From NCBI GenBank assembly GCA_032027145.1, contig JAVSMP010000001.1, forward strand, positions 2,175,116 through 2,239,115: a stretch of 64,000 nt of DNA, written 5' to 3'. Positions 56,173 to 64,000 of this stretch are shown here, piece by piece. Numbering within the stretch: position 1 is the stretch's first letter; each line of letters starts with the position of its first letter. The translations under genes were made by a program, and so were the position numbers. A model generated the notes under the pieces. That model was not told the origin of the DNA and searched no databases. It saw only the letters and a program-made list of their open reading frames with translations. Source of the stretch: Ignavibacterium sp. Its GTDB lineage: Bacteria > Bacteroidota > Ignavibacteria > Ignavibacteriales > Ignavibacteriaceae.

Positions 56173-56789
56173 GTCTTCAAGAACATACTGTAACTTATAT
56201 CCATCGTGATGATGTTGGTGCACGAATGGGAATGTGGCTGTTCCTCTTTACAGAGCTGTTGCTTTTTGGAGGAATGTTTATTCTTTATTCTATTTACAGA
56301 TTTACTTATCCGGATGAATTTCATCTTGCGGCAAAAGAGCTTAATACGATAATAGGAACTTTTAATACCGCAATTTTACTTACTAGCTCACTTACTATGG
56401 CATTGTCAATTGCTGCAATCCAGAGAAATAAGAAATCACTTTCTGTTTTTTTGCAGTTTATTACTATTGTGCTTGCTCTTGGATTTATGGTAAATAAATA
56501 TTTTGAATGGGGTGCAAAGTTTAGTCATGGTATTTATCCGGGATCAGATATATTGTTAGCAAAACCTGCCGGTGAAATTATATTTTTTGGGTTGTATTAT
56601 GTAATGACAGGTCTGCATGGGTTGCACGTTATTATAGGAATTGTCTTAATTGCTATTATGATGAGGTTTACTTCTAAAGGAATAATTAAGTCAGACAGCT
56701 ATGTTAAATTGGAAACTATCGGGTTATACTGGCATCTGGTAGATATAATCTGGATTTTCTTATTCCCGTTATTTTATCTGATAACATAA
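56169..56789 (+). CDS. coxC: Cytochrome c oxidase subunit III
   Basis: The 206-residue protein is the five-helix form of subunit III, which stabilises proton uptake. Helices include MGMWLFLFTELLLFGGMFILY, LTMALSIAAIQ and FGLYYVMTGLHGLHVIIGIVL, the last holding the conserved TGLHGLHV motif, and WHLVDIIWIFLFPLFYL closes the protein. The start is GTG at 56169, overlapping the coxA stop, with AGGAGGT at 56159-56165. Confidence 0.95.
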   Translation: MSLQEHTVTYIHRDDVGARMGMWLFLFTELLLFGGMFILYSIYRFTYPDEFHLAAKELNTIIGTFNTAILLTSSLTMALSIAAIQRNKKSLSVFLQFITIVLALGFMVNKYFEWGAKFSHGIYPGSDILLAKPAGEIIFFGLYYVMTGLHGLHVIIGIVLIAIMMRFTSKGIIKSDSYVKLETIGLYWHLVDIIWIFLFPLFYLIT

Positions 56790-56807
56790 GATTGAAAAAG
56801 GATTGAT

Positions 56808-57113
56808 ATGGAAAAAAAACAAGAAAAATATTCGGATAATTCACACAGCTATGGCAATTATATTCTTGTATGGCTCGCTTTGATGGCTCTTACTGCCGTA
56901 ACAGTAGCGGTAGCAGGTATTAATCTTGGCGGATTAACAGTAGCAACTGCTTTGATTATTGCATCTGTTAAAGCTTATTTGGTATTAACAATATTTATGC
57001 ATTTAAAAAGCGAAAGCAAAATATTCAGAGTGTTTGTTGGTGTTGCTCTGATTTTTCTTATAGTTTCATTCATTTTATTATTTGCTGATTATTCTTTTAT
57101 TGTAAGGAATTAA
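56808..57113 (+). CDS. coxD: Cytochrome c oxidase subunit IV (prokaryotic)
   Basis: A 101-residue, three-helix protein in the position of prokaryotic subunit IV. The helices are YILVWLALMALTAVTVAVAGI, ALIIASVKAYLVLTIFMHLK and FVGVALIFLIVSFILLF. The segment KAYLVLTIFMHLKSESKIF matches the family signature. AAAGGATTG precedes the ATG. coxB follows after 2 bases. Confidence 0.93.
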   Translation: MEKKQEKYSDNSHSYGNYILVWLALMALTAVTVAVAGINLGGLTVATALIIASVKAYLVLTIFMHLKSESKIFRVFVGVALIFLIVSFILLFADYSFIVRN

Positions 57114-57115
57114 AT

Positions 57116-57739
57116 ATGTTTAATGGTGCATCCAATTTTGCGCATGATGTAGATTCACTTTTTCTGTTTACACTTATTGTTTCAGTGTTCTTTCTGGTCC
57201 TGATAACAGGATTGATGATTTATTTTGTTATAAAATACAATCGAAAGAGAAACCCTAAAGCAACTAATTATCATGGAAGTACTAAACTTGAAATAACCTG
57301 GACTTTAATACCAACTATACTTGTGCTTATTATGTTTTGGTGGGGCTGGACTGGTTATTCAGCAATGTCTGATATTCCGGAAAATGCTATGACTGTTGAT
57401 GTAACTGCACAAATGTGGAGATGGAGTTTTAAATATGCTAATGGAAAAATTGCTGATTCGTTATACGTTCCGGTTGATAAACCAATTGTATTGAATTTGC
57501 AATCTATGGATGTTGTTCATGCCTTTTATATCCCGGCGTTTAGAATTAAGAAAGATGTCTTTCCTAAACAAAACAGAGTTGTTTGGTTTGAAGCTACCGA
57601 AATTGGTGATTATGATATTGCCTGTGCAGAATATTGCGGATTAAATCATTCTTATATGTACAACAAAATTAAAGTTGTATCTGAAGATGATTTTAGCGAT
57701 TGGTTATACGGAAGTTTTGATACTGAGCCGAAAAAATAA
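57116..57739 (+). CDS. coxB: Cytochrome c oxidase subunit II (CuA)
   Basis: Subunit II accepts electrons from cytochrome c at its CuA centre. The 207-residue protein has two N-terminal helices (FLFTLIVSVFFLVLITGLMIY, LEITWTLIPTILVLIMFWWGW) and a cupredoxin domain. Copper ligands appear in VVHAFYIPAF (His) and CAEYCGLNHSYM (two Cys, one His, one Met). The aromatic patch QMWRWSFKYANG is present. It is short, and the fused cytochrome c domain of caa3 enzymes is missing; separate cytochromes c are encoded at 52765 and 58639. The gene order I-III-IV-II is unusual, with subunit II last. Confidence 0.95.
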   Translation: MFNGASNFAHDVDSLFLFTLIVSVFFLVLITGLMIYFVIKYNRKRNPKATNYHGSTKLEITWTLIPTILVLIMFWWGWTGYSAMSDIPENAMTVDVTAQMWRWSFKYANGKIADSLYVPVDKPIVLNLQSMDVVHAFYIPAFRIKKDVFPKQNRVVWFEATEIGDYDIACAEYCGLNHSYMYNKIKVVSEDDFSDWLYGSFDTEPKK

Positions 57740-57757
57740 AACTGTCTCAAACATAAA

Positions 57758-58621
57758 TTGTTAAGTCAAATTAAAATAATAACAGAGCTTACAAAGCTAA
57801 GCATCACTGTTTTCGTTACTGTTACAACTGCTTTCGGTTATATTGCTTATTCAGGTGTTATCAATTCTAAGATGATCCTGCCTACAATTGGTATCCTGTT
57901 TTTAGCTTGTGGATCGGCAGCAATAAATCATTATCAGGAACGGAATACAGACCAGCTGATGGAAAGAACAAAGAAGAGACCTATTCCTTCCGGAAAGATA
58001 AAAGCATCAACAGTGCTTTTCATGGCTGTGTTTCTTGCCGTCAGCGGTTCTGTTATGTTATTTTACGGCGGTAATCTGTTAGCCTTGTTACTTGGAATAC
58101 TTAATCTGATTTGGTACAACGCAATCTATACACCACTGAAGAAAAAAACTCCGTTTGCAATAATCCCCGGATCAATTGTAGGTGCATTGCCTCCGATGGT
58201 TGGATGGGTATCAGCTGGAGGGGATATTTTTAATCCACAGATTTTATTAATAGCTATATTTTTCTTTATATGGCAAATACCGCATTTCTGGCTGCTTCTT
58301 TTACTGCTTGATAAAGATTATCAGAAAGCCGGCTTTCCAACTTTAACACAGATTTTCAATCAACAGCAGTTAGGAAGAATTACATTTATCTGGATAATTG
58401 CAACTGCAGTAACCGGTTTACTTTTACCATTATTTCAGATATCTCAGAATGGTTACATAAATTTAAGCCTGTTACTTGCTGCAATCTGGCTTGGTTATAA
58501 ATCTATCAGTCTTATCAGAAGTACTGTTGAGAGAACATCTTATAAATTTGCCTTTAAGGGCATTAACTATTTTGCATTATTTGTTGTGCTGATGGTTTCA
58601 ATTGATAAACTTCTATCTTAA
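57758..58621 (+). CDS. ctaB: Heme O synthase (protoheme IX farnesyltransferase)
   Basis: CtaB adds a farnesyl group to heme b, making heme O for the oxidase. The 287-residue integral membrane protein has the prenyl-diphosphate motif NHYQERNTDQLMERTKKRPIP near residues 49-69 and the second Asp-rich loop LDKDYQKAGFPTL near 183. About nine helices are visible. No ATG lies between the upstream in-frame stop and the conserved N-terminus, so TTG at 57758 is the most likely start; no Shine-Dalgarno is evident. It sits 18 bases after coxB. Confidence 0.93.
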   Translation: MLSQIKIITELTKLSITVFVTVTTAFGYIAYSGVINSKMILPTIGILFLACGSAAINHYQERNTDQLMERTKKRPIPSGKIKASTVLFMAVFLAVSGSVMLFYGGNLLALLLGILNLIWYNAIYTPLKKKTPFAIIPGSIVGALPPMVGWVSAGGDIFNPQILLIAIFFFIWQIPHFWLLLLLLDKDYQKAGFPTLTQIFNQQQLGRITFIWIIATAVTGLLLPLFQISQNGYINLSLLLAAIWLGYKSISLIRSTVERTSYKFAFKGINYFALFVVLMVSIDKLLS

Positions 58622-58638
58622 TTAAAAAATAAATACGT

Positions 58639-59961
58639 ATGGAAATTTTAGATAAATTAGTTTTACCGCAATCTGCTGAACATATTGGACTTCTTCATTA
58701 TATACTTACACTTGTTCTTGCTCTTTTTGTACCATTTATAAGTGTTGTGTTTGGAGGAACATTTACCTCTATCTACTTCCTTAATAGATTTAAAAAAACA
58801 AAACTTCCTTTTTATAAAAAATATTCTATTGAGTTAATTGAATATCTGACGATTAATCCTTTCGCTGGTATAATACTTGGGTTAGTTCCATTGTTAACTG
58901 CAATTATAATAGTTGCTCAATTGCTTCATACCGCAAGGATACAAACTGTTAGCTACCTTGCTCTCTCATTTATTTTTGTTTTAACTGCATTAATTTTGAT
59001 TTATGCTTATAGACATTGGTTGGTCTCAATCAAGATAACTGATTTTGATAATACAAAAGAAGAAAACAGTAGATTTGAATCAAGTTCTTTTTATCTAAGA
59101 TCCAATTATGGTAAAATCGGTTTAATATTTTTGTTTATAGGTATATGGTTTTATACAGCTGCAATAACATCAGCAACAAACTTTTTAACCTGGAGCTTTC
59201 CAGGGATTATCACCTCAATTGCTGCACCTGGAGTTTTATTAAACTTATTGATCTTCCTGACTTTTGCTTTAGCTTTAAGTAACGCTGCTTTTTTATTTAT
59301 CCATTTATATTGGAAAAGAGAGAAAGAAACAGTCCATTCCGATTATACAAAATTCGTAAAGGATATTTGTTCAAAAGCCGGATTAAGGGCTTCTATTCCA
59401 CTACCAGTTTTAATTGCAATTAACTTATTTTCCTTTTCAGAAACAGCATTATCTGGTTCAATATTTATCTATTCAGTTATCAGTATTGTTTTAATATTTC
59501 TTGCTTATCATTTATTCTATTTGATCTCAAGTAAGAACGAATACAAATTTGGATCAGTTATATTTATCGTTTTAATTTTTGGTTTAGCAGCTTTAATCAT
59601 CAAAGATCAAAAAGCAATGACTAATGCAACTGTAGGTCATTCATTAGTTCTTAGTACAGAATACAATCGAGTGTTCTCCGAATTAAAAGGAGAGGGGAAA
59701 ATTGCTGAGTTGAATGGTAAAGAAATTTATGATGTAAGATGTGCAAGCTGCCATAAGTTTGATCAAAAGTTTGTTGGACCGGCTCATTTTGATGTGCTTC
59801 CAAAATATGATGGTAAAAAAGCTCAGCTAATTGCATTTATCAAAAATCCTGTAAAAATAGATCCTGCTTACCCGCCAATGCCTAATCCAGGGTTAACTCC
59901 TAAGGAAGTAGATGCAGTAGTTAAATATTTATTGGACGAATATCACAGACAAAAAAAGTAG
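58639..59961 (+). CDS. Polytopic membrane protein fused to C-terminal cytochrome c
   Basis: The 440-residue protein has about eight or nine hydrophobic segments in its first 320 residues, e.g. ILTLVLALFVPFISVVFGG, IILGLVPLLTAIIIVAQLL, LIFLFIGIWFYTAAIT and IFIVLIFGLAALII. A class I-like cytochrome c domain follows, with CASCH at 368-372 and the axial Met in PPMPNPGLT. The membrane part has scattered His (HIGLLHYIL, AQLLHTARI, AYRHWL, FIHLYW) that could ligate heme b, but no family I can name. It ends the respiratory operon, after ctaB. It could be a further quinol- or cytochrome-linked subunit; that is inference. Confidence 0.8.
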   Translation: MEILDKLVLPQSAEHIGLLHYILTLVLALFVPFISVVFGGTFTSIYFLNRFKKTKLPFYKKYSIELIEYLTINPFAGIILGLVPLLTAIIIVAQLLHTARIQTVSYLALSFIFVLTALILIYAYRHWLVSIKITDFDNTKEENSRFESSSFYLRSNYGKIGLIFLFIGIWFYTAAITSATNFLTWSFPGIITSIAAPGVLLNLLIFLTFALALSNAAFLFIHLYWKREKETVHSDYTKFVKDICSKAGLRASIPLPVLIAINLFSFSETALSGSIFIYSVISIVLIFLAYHLFYLISSKNEYKFGSVIFIVLIFGLAALIIKDQKAMTNATVGHSLVLSTEYNRVFSELKGEGKIAELNGKEIYDVRCASCHKFDQKFVGPAHFDVLPKYDGKKAQLIAFIKNPVKIDPAYPPMPNPGLTPKEVDAVVKYLLDEYHRQKK

Positions 59962-60006
59962 CCGGTAGTATTAAAGCAAGATGATGATTATTTCACCTTT
60001 TACTTT

Positions 60007-61521
60007 TTAATATAAATCTGAATCCTCATCGTTAATTTGATCTTCATACTTATCAGTCTTATTGATTGTAAACATACTGTTTAACATATCTTTAAACTGA
60101 AGACCTGACTGAATTCCGAATTTACTAAGCATAGAGTATTCAGCTAAACCGTGAAGAATAAATTCCATGAAAAGTAACGAAAGCTTTTCATCAGCATCTG
60201 CCTGATACTTGTTTAATACAGATTTAAGTCCAGGAATTTTCATTAGAATTGATTTATATTCTTCATTAGTTGCATTAAAAAGTATATCTATCTGATTATT
60301 TTTCGAGAACCAATTAACAATTTCGGAGTAAGGATCTTTGCCCTGTTTCTTCTTTAATATTTCGGGATTTGGAAAATACTTTTCGAAAATTGTTTTAATT
60401 GCTTTATTGATCAGAATATTCGCTACTTTAACGGGACCTTCCTGTTCACCTTCGTAAACAAGTTCTACTTTACCTGTAATAGTTGGAATCACTCCAGCCA
60501 GATCAGATATTCTGGCATAAACAACTTTTTCTGAATTAATGATTCTTCTTCTTTCAGCATAACTGATTAAATTTTCATAAGCAGAAATTGTTAATCTTGC
60601 TGATACACCGCTTTTTTCATCCACGTATTCACTTTTTCTTGCTTCAACAGCTATCTGTTCAATTAGTTCTTTTAAGAGCGGATAAACGATAACATGATCA
60701 CTTTGCTCTTCTGCTAAATTTGCTTCTTGTTCAGTTATATTTTGTGATATTGAAATTGATTTTGGATAATGAGTAATTATCTGGCTGTCAATCCTGTCTT
60801 TGAGCGGAGTAACAATAGCTCCTCGGTTTGTATAGTCCTCCGGATTTGCAGTGAATATAAATTCAATATCAAGTGGAAGTCGTAATTTGAATCCTCTGAT
60901 CTGAATATCGTTTTCCTGAAGTATATTAAATAATGAAACCTGTATCCTTGCCTGTAAATCAGGTAATTCATTTATAACAAATATTGAACGATGTGATCTT
61001 GGAATTAATCCAAAATGTATAACTCTTTCATCCGAATAAGGTAATTTCAAATTTGCTGCTTTAATCGGATCAACATCACCAATTAAATCAGACACAGTAA
61101 CATCAGGTGTTGCAAGCTTTTCTGTATATCTGAAAGACTTGTGAAGCCAGGTAATCGGAAGATCATCACCCATTTCTTTCACTTTTAATTTTGATTGATA
61201 AGTTATTGGATTTAATGGATCTTCATTTAAATCACTTCCTTCGATAATCGGAATGTATTCATCAAGAAGATTAACTAATAATCTTGCAATTCTTGTCTTA
61301 GCCTGTCCTCTTAATCCAAGCAAAAGAATATTATGTCTTGAAAGAATTGCAGTTTGCAGTTCAGGCAGAACAGTTTCATCATAGCCGAATATCCCTTCAA
61401 ATGGATTTGAATTATTCTTGAGTGATGCTATCATATTTTTACGCATCTCATCCTTGATTGAAAGCGGCTTATAACCACTTTTTTTCAGTTCAGCTAAATT
61501 TTTAATCTGGTTAACATTCAT
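60007..61521 (-). CDS. MoxR/BchI-like AAA+ ATPase
   Basis: The 504-residue protein resembles the ATPase subunit I of magnesium chelatase. The P-loop GLRGQAKTR is near residue 69. The Walker B-like stretch IFVINELPDLQARIQVSLFN has Asn where the first Asp is expected, a form I associate with this family branch. The sensor and insert region ANPEDYTNRGAIVTPLKDRI is present. It is paired with the VWA gene 4 bases upstream in the same direction, as in MoxR-VWA chaperone systems that insert metals or assemble complexes. No chlorophyll genes are nearby, so a chelatase role in bacteriochlorophyll is unlikely. AAGGTGA precedes the ATG. Confidence 0.87.
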   Translation of the reverse strand: MNVNQIKNLAELKKSGYKPLSIKDEMRKNMIASLKNNSNPFEGIFGYDETVLPELQTAILSRHNILLLGLRGQAKTRIARLLVNLLDEYIPIIEGSDLNEDPLNPITYQSKLKVKEMGDDLPITWLHKSFRYTEKLATPDVTVSDLIGDVDPIKAANLKLPYSDERVIHFGLIPRSHRSIFVINELPDLQARIQVSLFNILQENDIQIRGFKLRLPLDIEFIFTANPEDYTNRGAIVTPLKDRIDSQIITHYPKSISISQNITEQEANLAEEQSDHVIVYPLLKELIEQIAVEARKSEYVDEKSGVSARLTISAYENLISYAERRRIINSEKVVYARISDLAGVIPTITGKVELVYEGEQEGPVKVANILINKAIKTIFEKYFPNPEILKKKQGKDPYSEIVNWFSKNNQIDILFNATNEEYKSILMKIPGLKSVLNKYQADADEKLSLLFMEFILHGLAEYSMLSKFGIQSGLQFKDMLNSMFTINKTDKYEDQINDEDSDLY

Positions 61522-61525
61522 ACAA

Positions 61526-62626
61526 TCACCTTACTCTCTTTTTTCTGTTTCTTATGTAATCTTCAAAAATAAAATCTCCTAATCCTGATAAGCTGCTGTA
61601 AAAAGCACGCCCATTGTTTGTCTTTGTAAATTCTCTTACAAATTGCTGCAAATAAGGATCGCGTGCAATCATAAAGGTAGTAATAGCTATTCCAGCTCTT
61701 CTGAATTTTGCTGCCTGATCTAAAGTCCGGTTCAAAATTTTTCTATCAAGACCAAAACTATTTTTGTAATATCTGATTCCTTCTTTTAAGCAAGTTGGCT
61801 TACCATCTGTAATCATAAATATTTGTTTGTTGTTGGTTTTTCTTCGCCTTAATATATCGCCTGCTAATTCAAGCCCTGCAACAGTATTGGTGTGATAAGG
61901 TCCAACTTCAAGATAGGGCAGATCTCTTATTGAAATTTCCCAGGCATCATTTCCGAATACAATTATATCAAGAGTATCTTTAGGATATTTTGTAGTTATT
62001 AATTCAGATAAAGCCATTGCAACTTTTTTGGCAGGTGTAATGCGATCTTCGCCATATAGTATCATTGAATGAGAAATATCTATCATCAGAACGGTTGAAG
62101 TTAAGGTTTTATAATCTCTTTCTTCAACTTCAAGATCATCTTCTGTTAAACTGAATTCTTCAATACCATGATTTATTTGAGCTTTTCTTATAGAATCAGT
62201 TATATCAATCTGCTCAGGCAGATCACCAAACATATATTGTCTTTTCTCAGATGTTTGTTCATCACCCTGACCGGCTAAAAAGGTTTTGTGGTTACCTGTT
62301 AAATTCTTTTTTAATTTTCCAAAAATCTCTTCCAGAGATCGCTTTCTGATAGTTCTTTCTGATTTATTTGTGGGAATAAACTCTAATGTTTTATCATCTT
62401 GTTTAATGAAGTTTTGATTTTTAAGATCTTCAATAAAATCAGCCATTCCATAATTATTGTCAGTTATCTGATATCTTCTGTCTATATCATTCATCCAGTT
62501 AAGTGCTTCATCTACATCACCCGATGAAATAGTAAGTAATTGAAGAAAAATATTTAGAAGATTATCAAAAGTTGATTTAACTTTTTCTTTTGAAGGATCA
62601 AATTTTGTAAATCTGTAGCCGAGCAT
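61526..62626 (-). CDS. VWA-domain protein, partner of the AAA+ ATPase
   Basis: In this 366-residue protein, residues about 175-350 form a von Willebrand A domain with the metal site MIDAS: D-I-S-H-S near 183, a Thr in HTNTVAGLELAG, and Asp in MITDGKP. The N-terminal half is charged and helical (FDPSKEKVKSTFDNLLNIFLQLL, RKRSLEEIFGKLKK). MIDAS proteins bind substrates through a divalent metal and work with MoxR/BchI-type ATPases. It lies 4 bases upstream of the ATPase gene, so the two form an operon. There is no signal peptide or membrane helix, so the pair is cytosolic. The client is unknown. Confidence 0.87.
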   Translation of the reverse strand: MLGYRFTKFDPSKEKVKSTFDNLLNIFLQLLTISSGDVDEALNWMNDIDRRYQITDNNYGMADFIEDLKNQNFIKQDDKTLEFIPTNKSERTIRKRSLEEIFGKLKKNLTGNHKTFLAGQGDEQTSEKRQYMFGDLPEQIDITDSIRKAQINHGIEEFSLTEDDLEVEERDYKTLTSTVLMIDISHSMILYGEDRITPAKKVAMALSELITTKYPKDTLDIIVFGNDAWEISIRDLPYLEVGPYHTNTVAGLELAGDILRRRKTNNKQIFMITDGKPTCLKEGIRYYKNSFGLDRKILNRTLDQAAKFRRAGIAITTFMIARDPYLQQFVREFTKTNNGRAFYSSLSGLGDFIFEDYIRNRKKRVR

Positions 62627-62715
62627 AAGCGTACCTAATCACCTATAATCAAATAATTGAGTATTCTTAATAATTAAGTTCTAAATAACAATATTTTATA
62701 AAATAGGAAAGGGAA

Positions 62716-64000
62716 TTATTTCTTGCTTAGTTTTTTTATCAGGTCGTTGATTCTTTTGTCGGAGTTATTTAATTGTGAGGCATTTCTGTAATATCGAAGT
62801 GCCATACCTTCATTTTTGTCAATCAGATATGCATCTCCTAAGATACTCATAACTTTAAATGATTTGGGAAACAGTTTTACAAGTTCCTTAAGATAAATAA
62901 TCGCATCAGATGATTTATTTAATTCTAACAAATTCTTAGAAAAAACAGTTAACCCATCTTCGTCAAAATTAAATAGTTCTTTTTGATATTTATAAATAAA
63001 AGATAGCTTTGAAATCGTTGAGTCAATCCCGCCTGTTTTATATATTTTCATTAATTCTTGTGAAATTGTTTGAGTAATTACAGGTTGAATTCCGGTTGAA
63101 TAAAAACTCAGAATATCCTTTGCCGGCTCTCCTAAATTTATATCTCTGATATTAGTTAAATATACTGCTGCAATTTTTTTACTCGGAGAAATAATCATTG
63201 AACCGCTGAATCCTGTTCCAGCACCTGCATGACCAAAATATTTCAAAGTATCATTCTCAACATCAAGAGAAAATCCAAGTCCATAGTCAATATAAGTTCC
63301 GTTTTTTAATCGTGTTCTTTTAGTCATTACCCTTAAAGTATTTTCATCAACTAATTTATTTTCGAGTAAAGCCTTTGCAAAGAGCAACAGATCTTTTGAG
63401 TTGGATAAAAATCCACCACCAGCAACCTTTATACTTAAATCAGCCAGCGGAGCATTAATAAAATTGTAATCAACATTTTTCTCATATCCCCGCGCTCTAA
63501 ACGGAATTATTTCTCGCTGTTTATCAGCTCTGGTTATTGACATTCCGGATGTTTTAAGAACTGTTTCAGTAACGTAATTATCAAACGGTTTTTTAGTTAC
63601 CTCTTCAATAATTGCAGCAAGAATATTATAGCCTAATGATGTGTATAAATATTTTGTTCCAGGTTCAAACATTAATGAGTCGTACTCAAAAACCTTTAAT
63701 GCATCTTTTGTTGTCAGATAAAGTTTTTTACTATCAAATTCACCCTCTTTATAATTTCGTATTCCGGCAGTATGATTTAATAATTGTCTGATAGTAAACT
63801 TATATTTTTTTTCAGGAAAGTAAGGAATGTATTTTCTGATATCTATATCAAGATTAAGAATACCTTTTTCCCATAGCTGCATAATAGCAATAGCGGTAAT
63901 TGGTTTTGATATCGAAGCAATCCTGAATAATGATTTATCTGATACAGCAACATTATTTTCGATGTCAGAATAACCGATGCTGTTAACCCATTTAATTTCA
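62716..64000 (-). CDS. Serine hydrolase of the beta-lactamase/LACTB type with TPR-like tail, N-terminus beyond the window
   Basis: The frame is open to the window edge, so the start lies beyond 64000; about 427 residues are visible. The catalytic S-x-x-K is in FRIASISKPITA near the edge, and the second motif position reads YTSLGYN, where class C enzymes have YSN and LACTB proteins YST. The third motif is HAG in FGHAGAGTGFSG. The RQLLNHTAGI stretch is typical of the S12 family. The last 100 residues (YLKELVKLFPKSFKVMSILGDAYL) look like TPR units. S12 enzymes include DD-peptidases and esterases; the substrate here is open. It is transcribed toward the VWA gene across an 89-base gap. Confidence 0.88.
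   Translation of the reverse strand, partial: EIKWVNSIGYSDIENNVAVSDKSLFRIASISKPITAIAIMQLWEKGILNLDIDIRKYIPYFPEKKYKFTIRQLLNHTAGIRNYKEGEFDSKKLYLTTKDALKVFEYDSLMFEPGTKYLYTSLGYNILAAIIEEVTKKPFDNYVTETVLKTSGMSITRADKQREIIPFRARGYEKNVDYNFINAPLADLSIKVAGGGFLSNSKDLLLFAKALLENKLVDENTLRVMTKRTRLKNGTYIDYGLGFSLDVENDTLKYFGHAGAGTGFSGSMIISPSKKIAAVYLTNIRDINLGEPAKDILSFYSTGIQPVITQTISQELMKIYKTGGIDSTISKLSFIYKYQKELFNFDEDGLTVFSKNLLELNKSSDAIIYLKELVKLFPKSFKVMSILGDAYLIDKNEGMALRYYRNASQLNNSDKRINDLIKKLSKK

Noticed and set aside
54511-57739. Naming the oxidase caa3
   Set aside because: Subunit II ends after the CuA domain and has no cytochrome c domain, so the caa3 label is not supported by this locus alone.
60007-62626. Magnesium chelatase for bacteriochlorophyll synthesis
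   Set aside because: Only an I-like ATPase and a VWA protein are present, with no H subunit or other pigment genes; a MoxR-VWA chaperone pair is the better reading.
1-64000. CRISPR arrays, insertion sequences, prophage
   Set aside because: No repeated spacer-like units, transposase motifs, terminal repeats or phage structural genes were noticed on reading the window.

Overview
The window is AT-rich, gene-dense DNA from a Gram-negative bacterium of the Bacteroidota/Chlorobiota/Ignavibacteriota branch (FCB group). I favour an Ignavibacteria-like organism, by inference only. The support is a type IX secretion pair (PorU sortase and PorV), C-terminal sorting domains of the type IX kind, an alternative complex III respiratory operon coupled to a heme-copper oxidase, a true 6-pyruvoyl-tetrahydropterin synthase beside folE, and promoter-like sites of the form TTG-N~20-TAnnTTTG. 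No phage, transposon, CRISPR array or integrase was seen. The window looks like chromosomal core with lineage-specific envelope and respiratory blocks. Layout, left half: 1-2220 holds a gene tail, recA, recX and a convergent NUDIX gene. 2406-5051 is a run of two peroxiredoxins followed by PTPS, folE and a short-chain dehydrogenase, which reads as a tetrahydropterin (biopterin-type) route. 5065-7295 is an ECF sigma/anti-sigma pair flanked by two Spy/CpxP-like periplasmic proteins. tRNA-Leu(GAG), a TPR protein and a carboxymuconolactone-decarboxylase-like protein follow. 9133-17584 is an envelope operon: a giant TPR protein, a plugless beta-barrel with a TonB-box-like N-terminus, an HU-TM-SPOR protein, then ExbB, ExbD and TonB. 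17556-19716 (minus strand) holds three small membrane proteins, one of them DUF2085, and an NHL propeller. tRNA-Gln(CTG) and tRNA-Glu(CTC) precede a [2Fe-2S] protein, endonuclease III and an HD hydrolase. Layout, right half: 22025-34404 is a secretion and surface operon with PorU, PorV, an M6-fold protein that has lost its HExxH site, a metallopeptidase/propeller/barrel fusion and a DUF5683-like protein. 34507-44913 is housekeeping (der, upp, rel, ruvX, YbbR-like, tmk, S41 protease). Two bacterial-microcompartment (BMC) shell-domain proteins sit in the middle of it with no cargo operon, one of them carrying a basic linker and a Rho-N-like tail. 45167-59961 is one long respiratory operon: ActA, a small leader-like protein, ActB, ActC, a fused ActD-ActE, ActF, a cytochrome c, SCO, an A2-type oxidase (subunits I, III, IV, II), heme O synthase and a polytopic membrane protein ending in cytochrome c. 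60007-64000 (minus strand) holds a MoxR/BchI-like AAA+ plus VWA pair and a truncated LACTB-like serine hydrolase. How the genes work together: quinol electrons would enter the Act complex, pass through its hemes and the extra cytochromes c to the oxidase, with SCO and CtaB supplying copper and heme. The ExbBD-TonB operon would use proton motive force to act on the outer membrane, while PorU/PorV finish and anchor secreted proteins. The items most worth follow-up are the orphan BMC pair, the HU-SPOR protein in its ExbBD-TonB operon, and the M6-fold pseudopeptidase next to PorUV.
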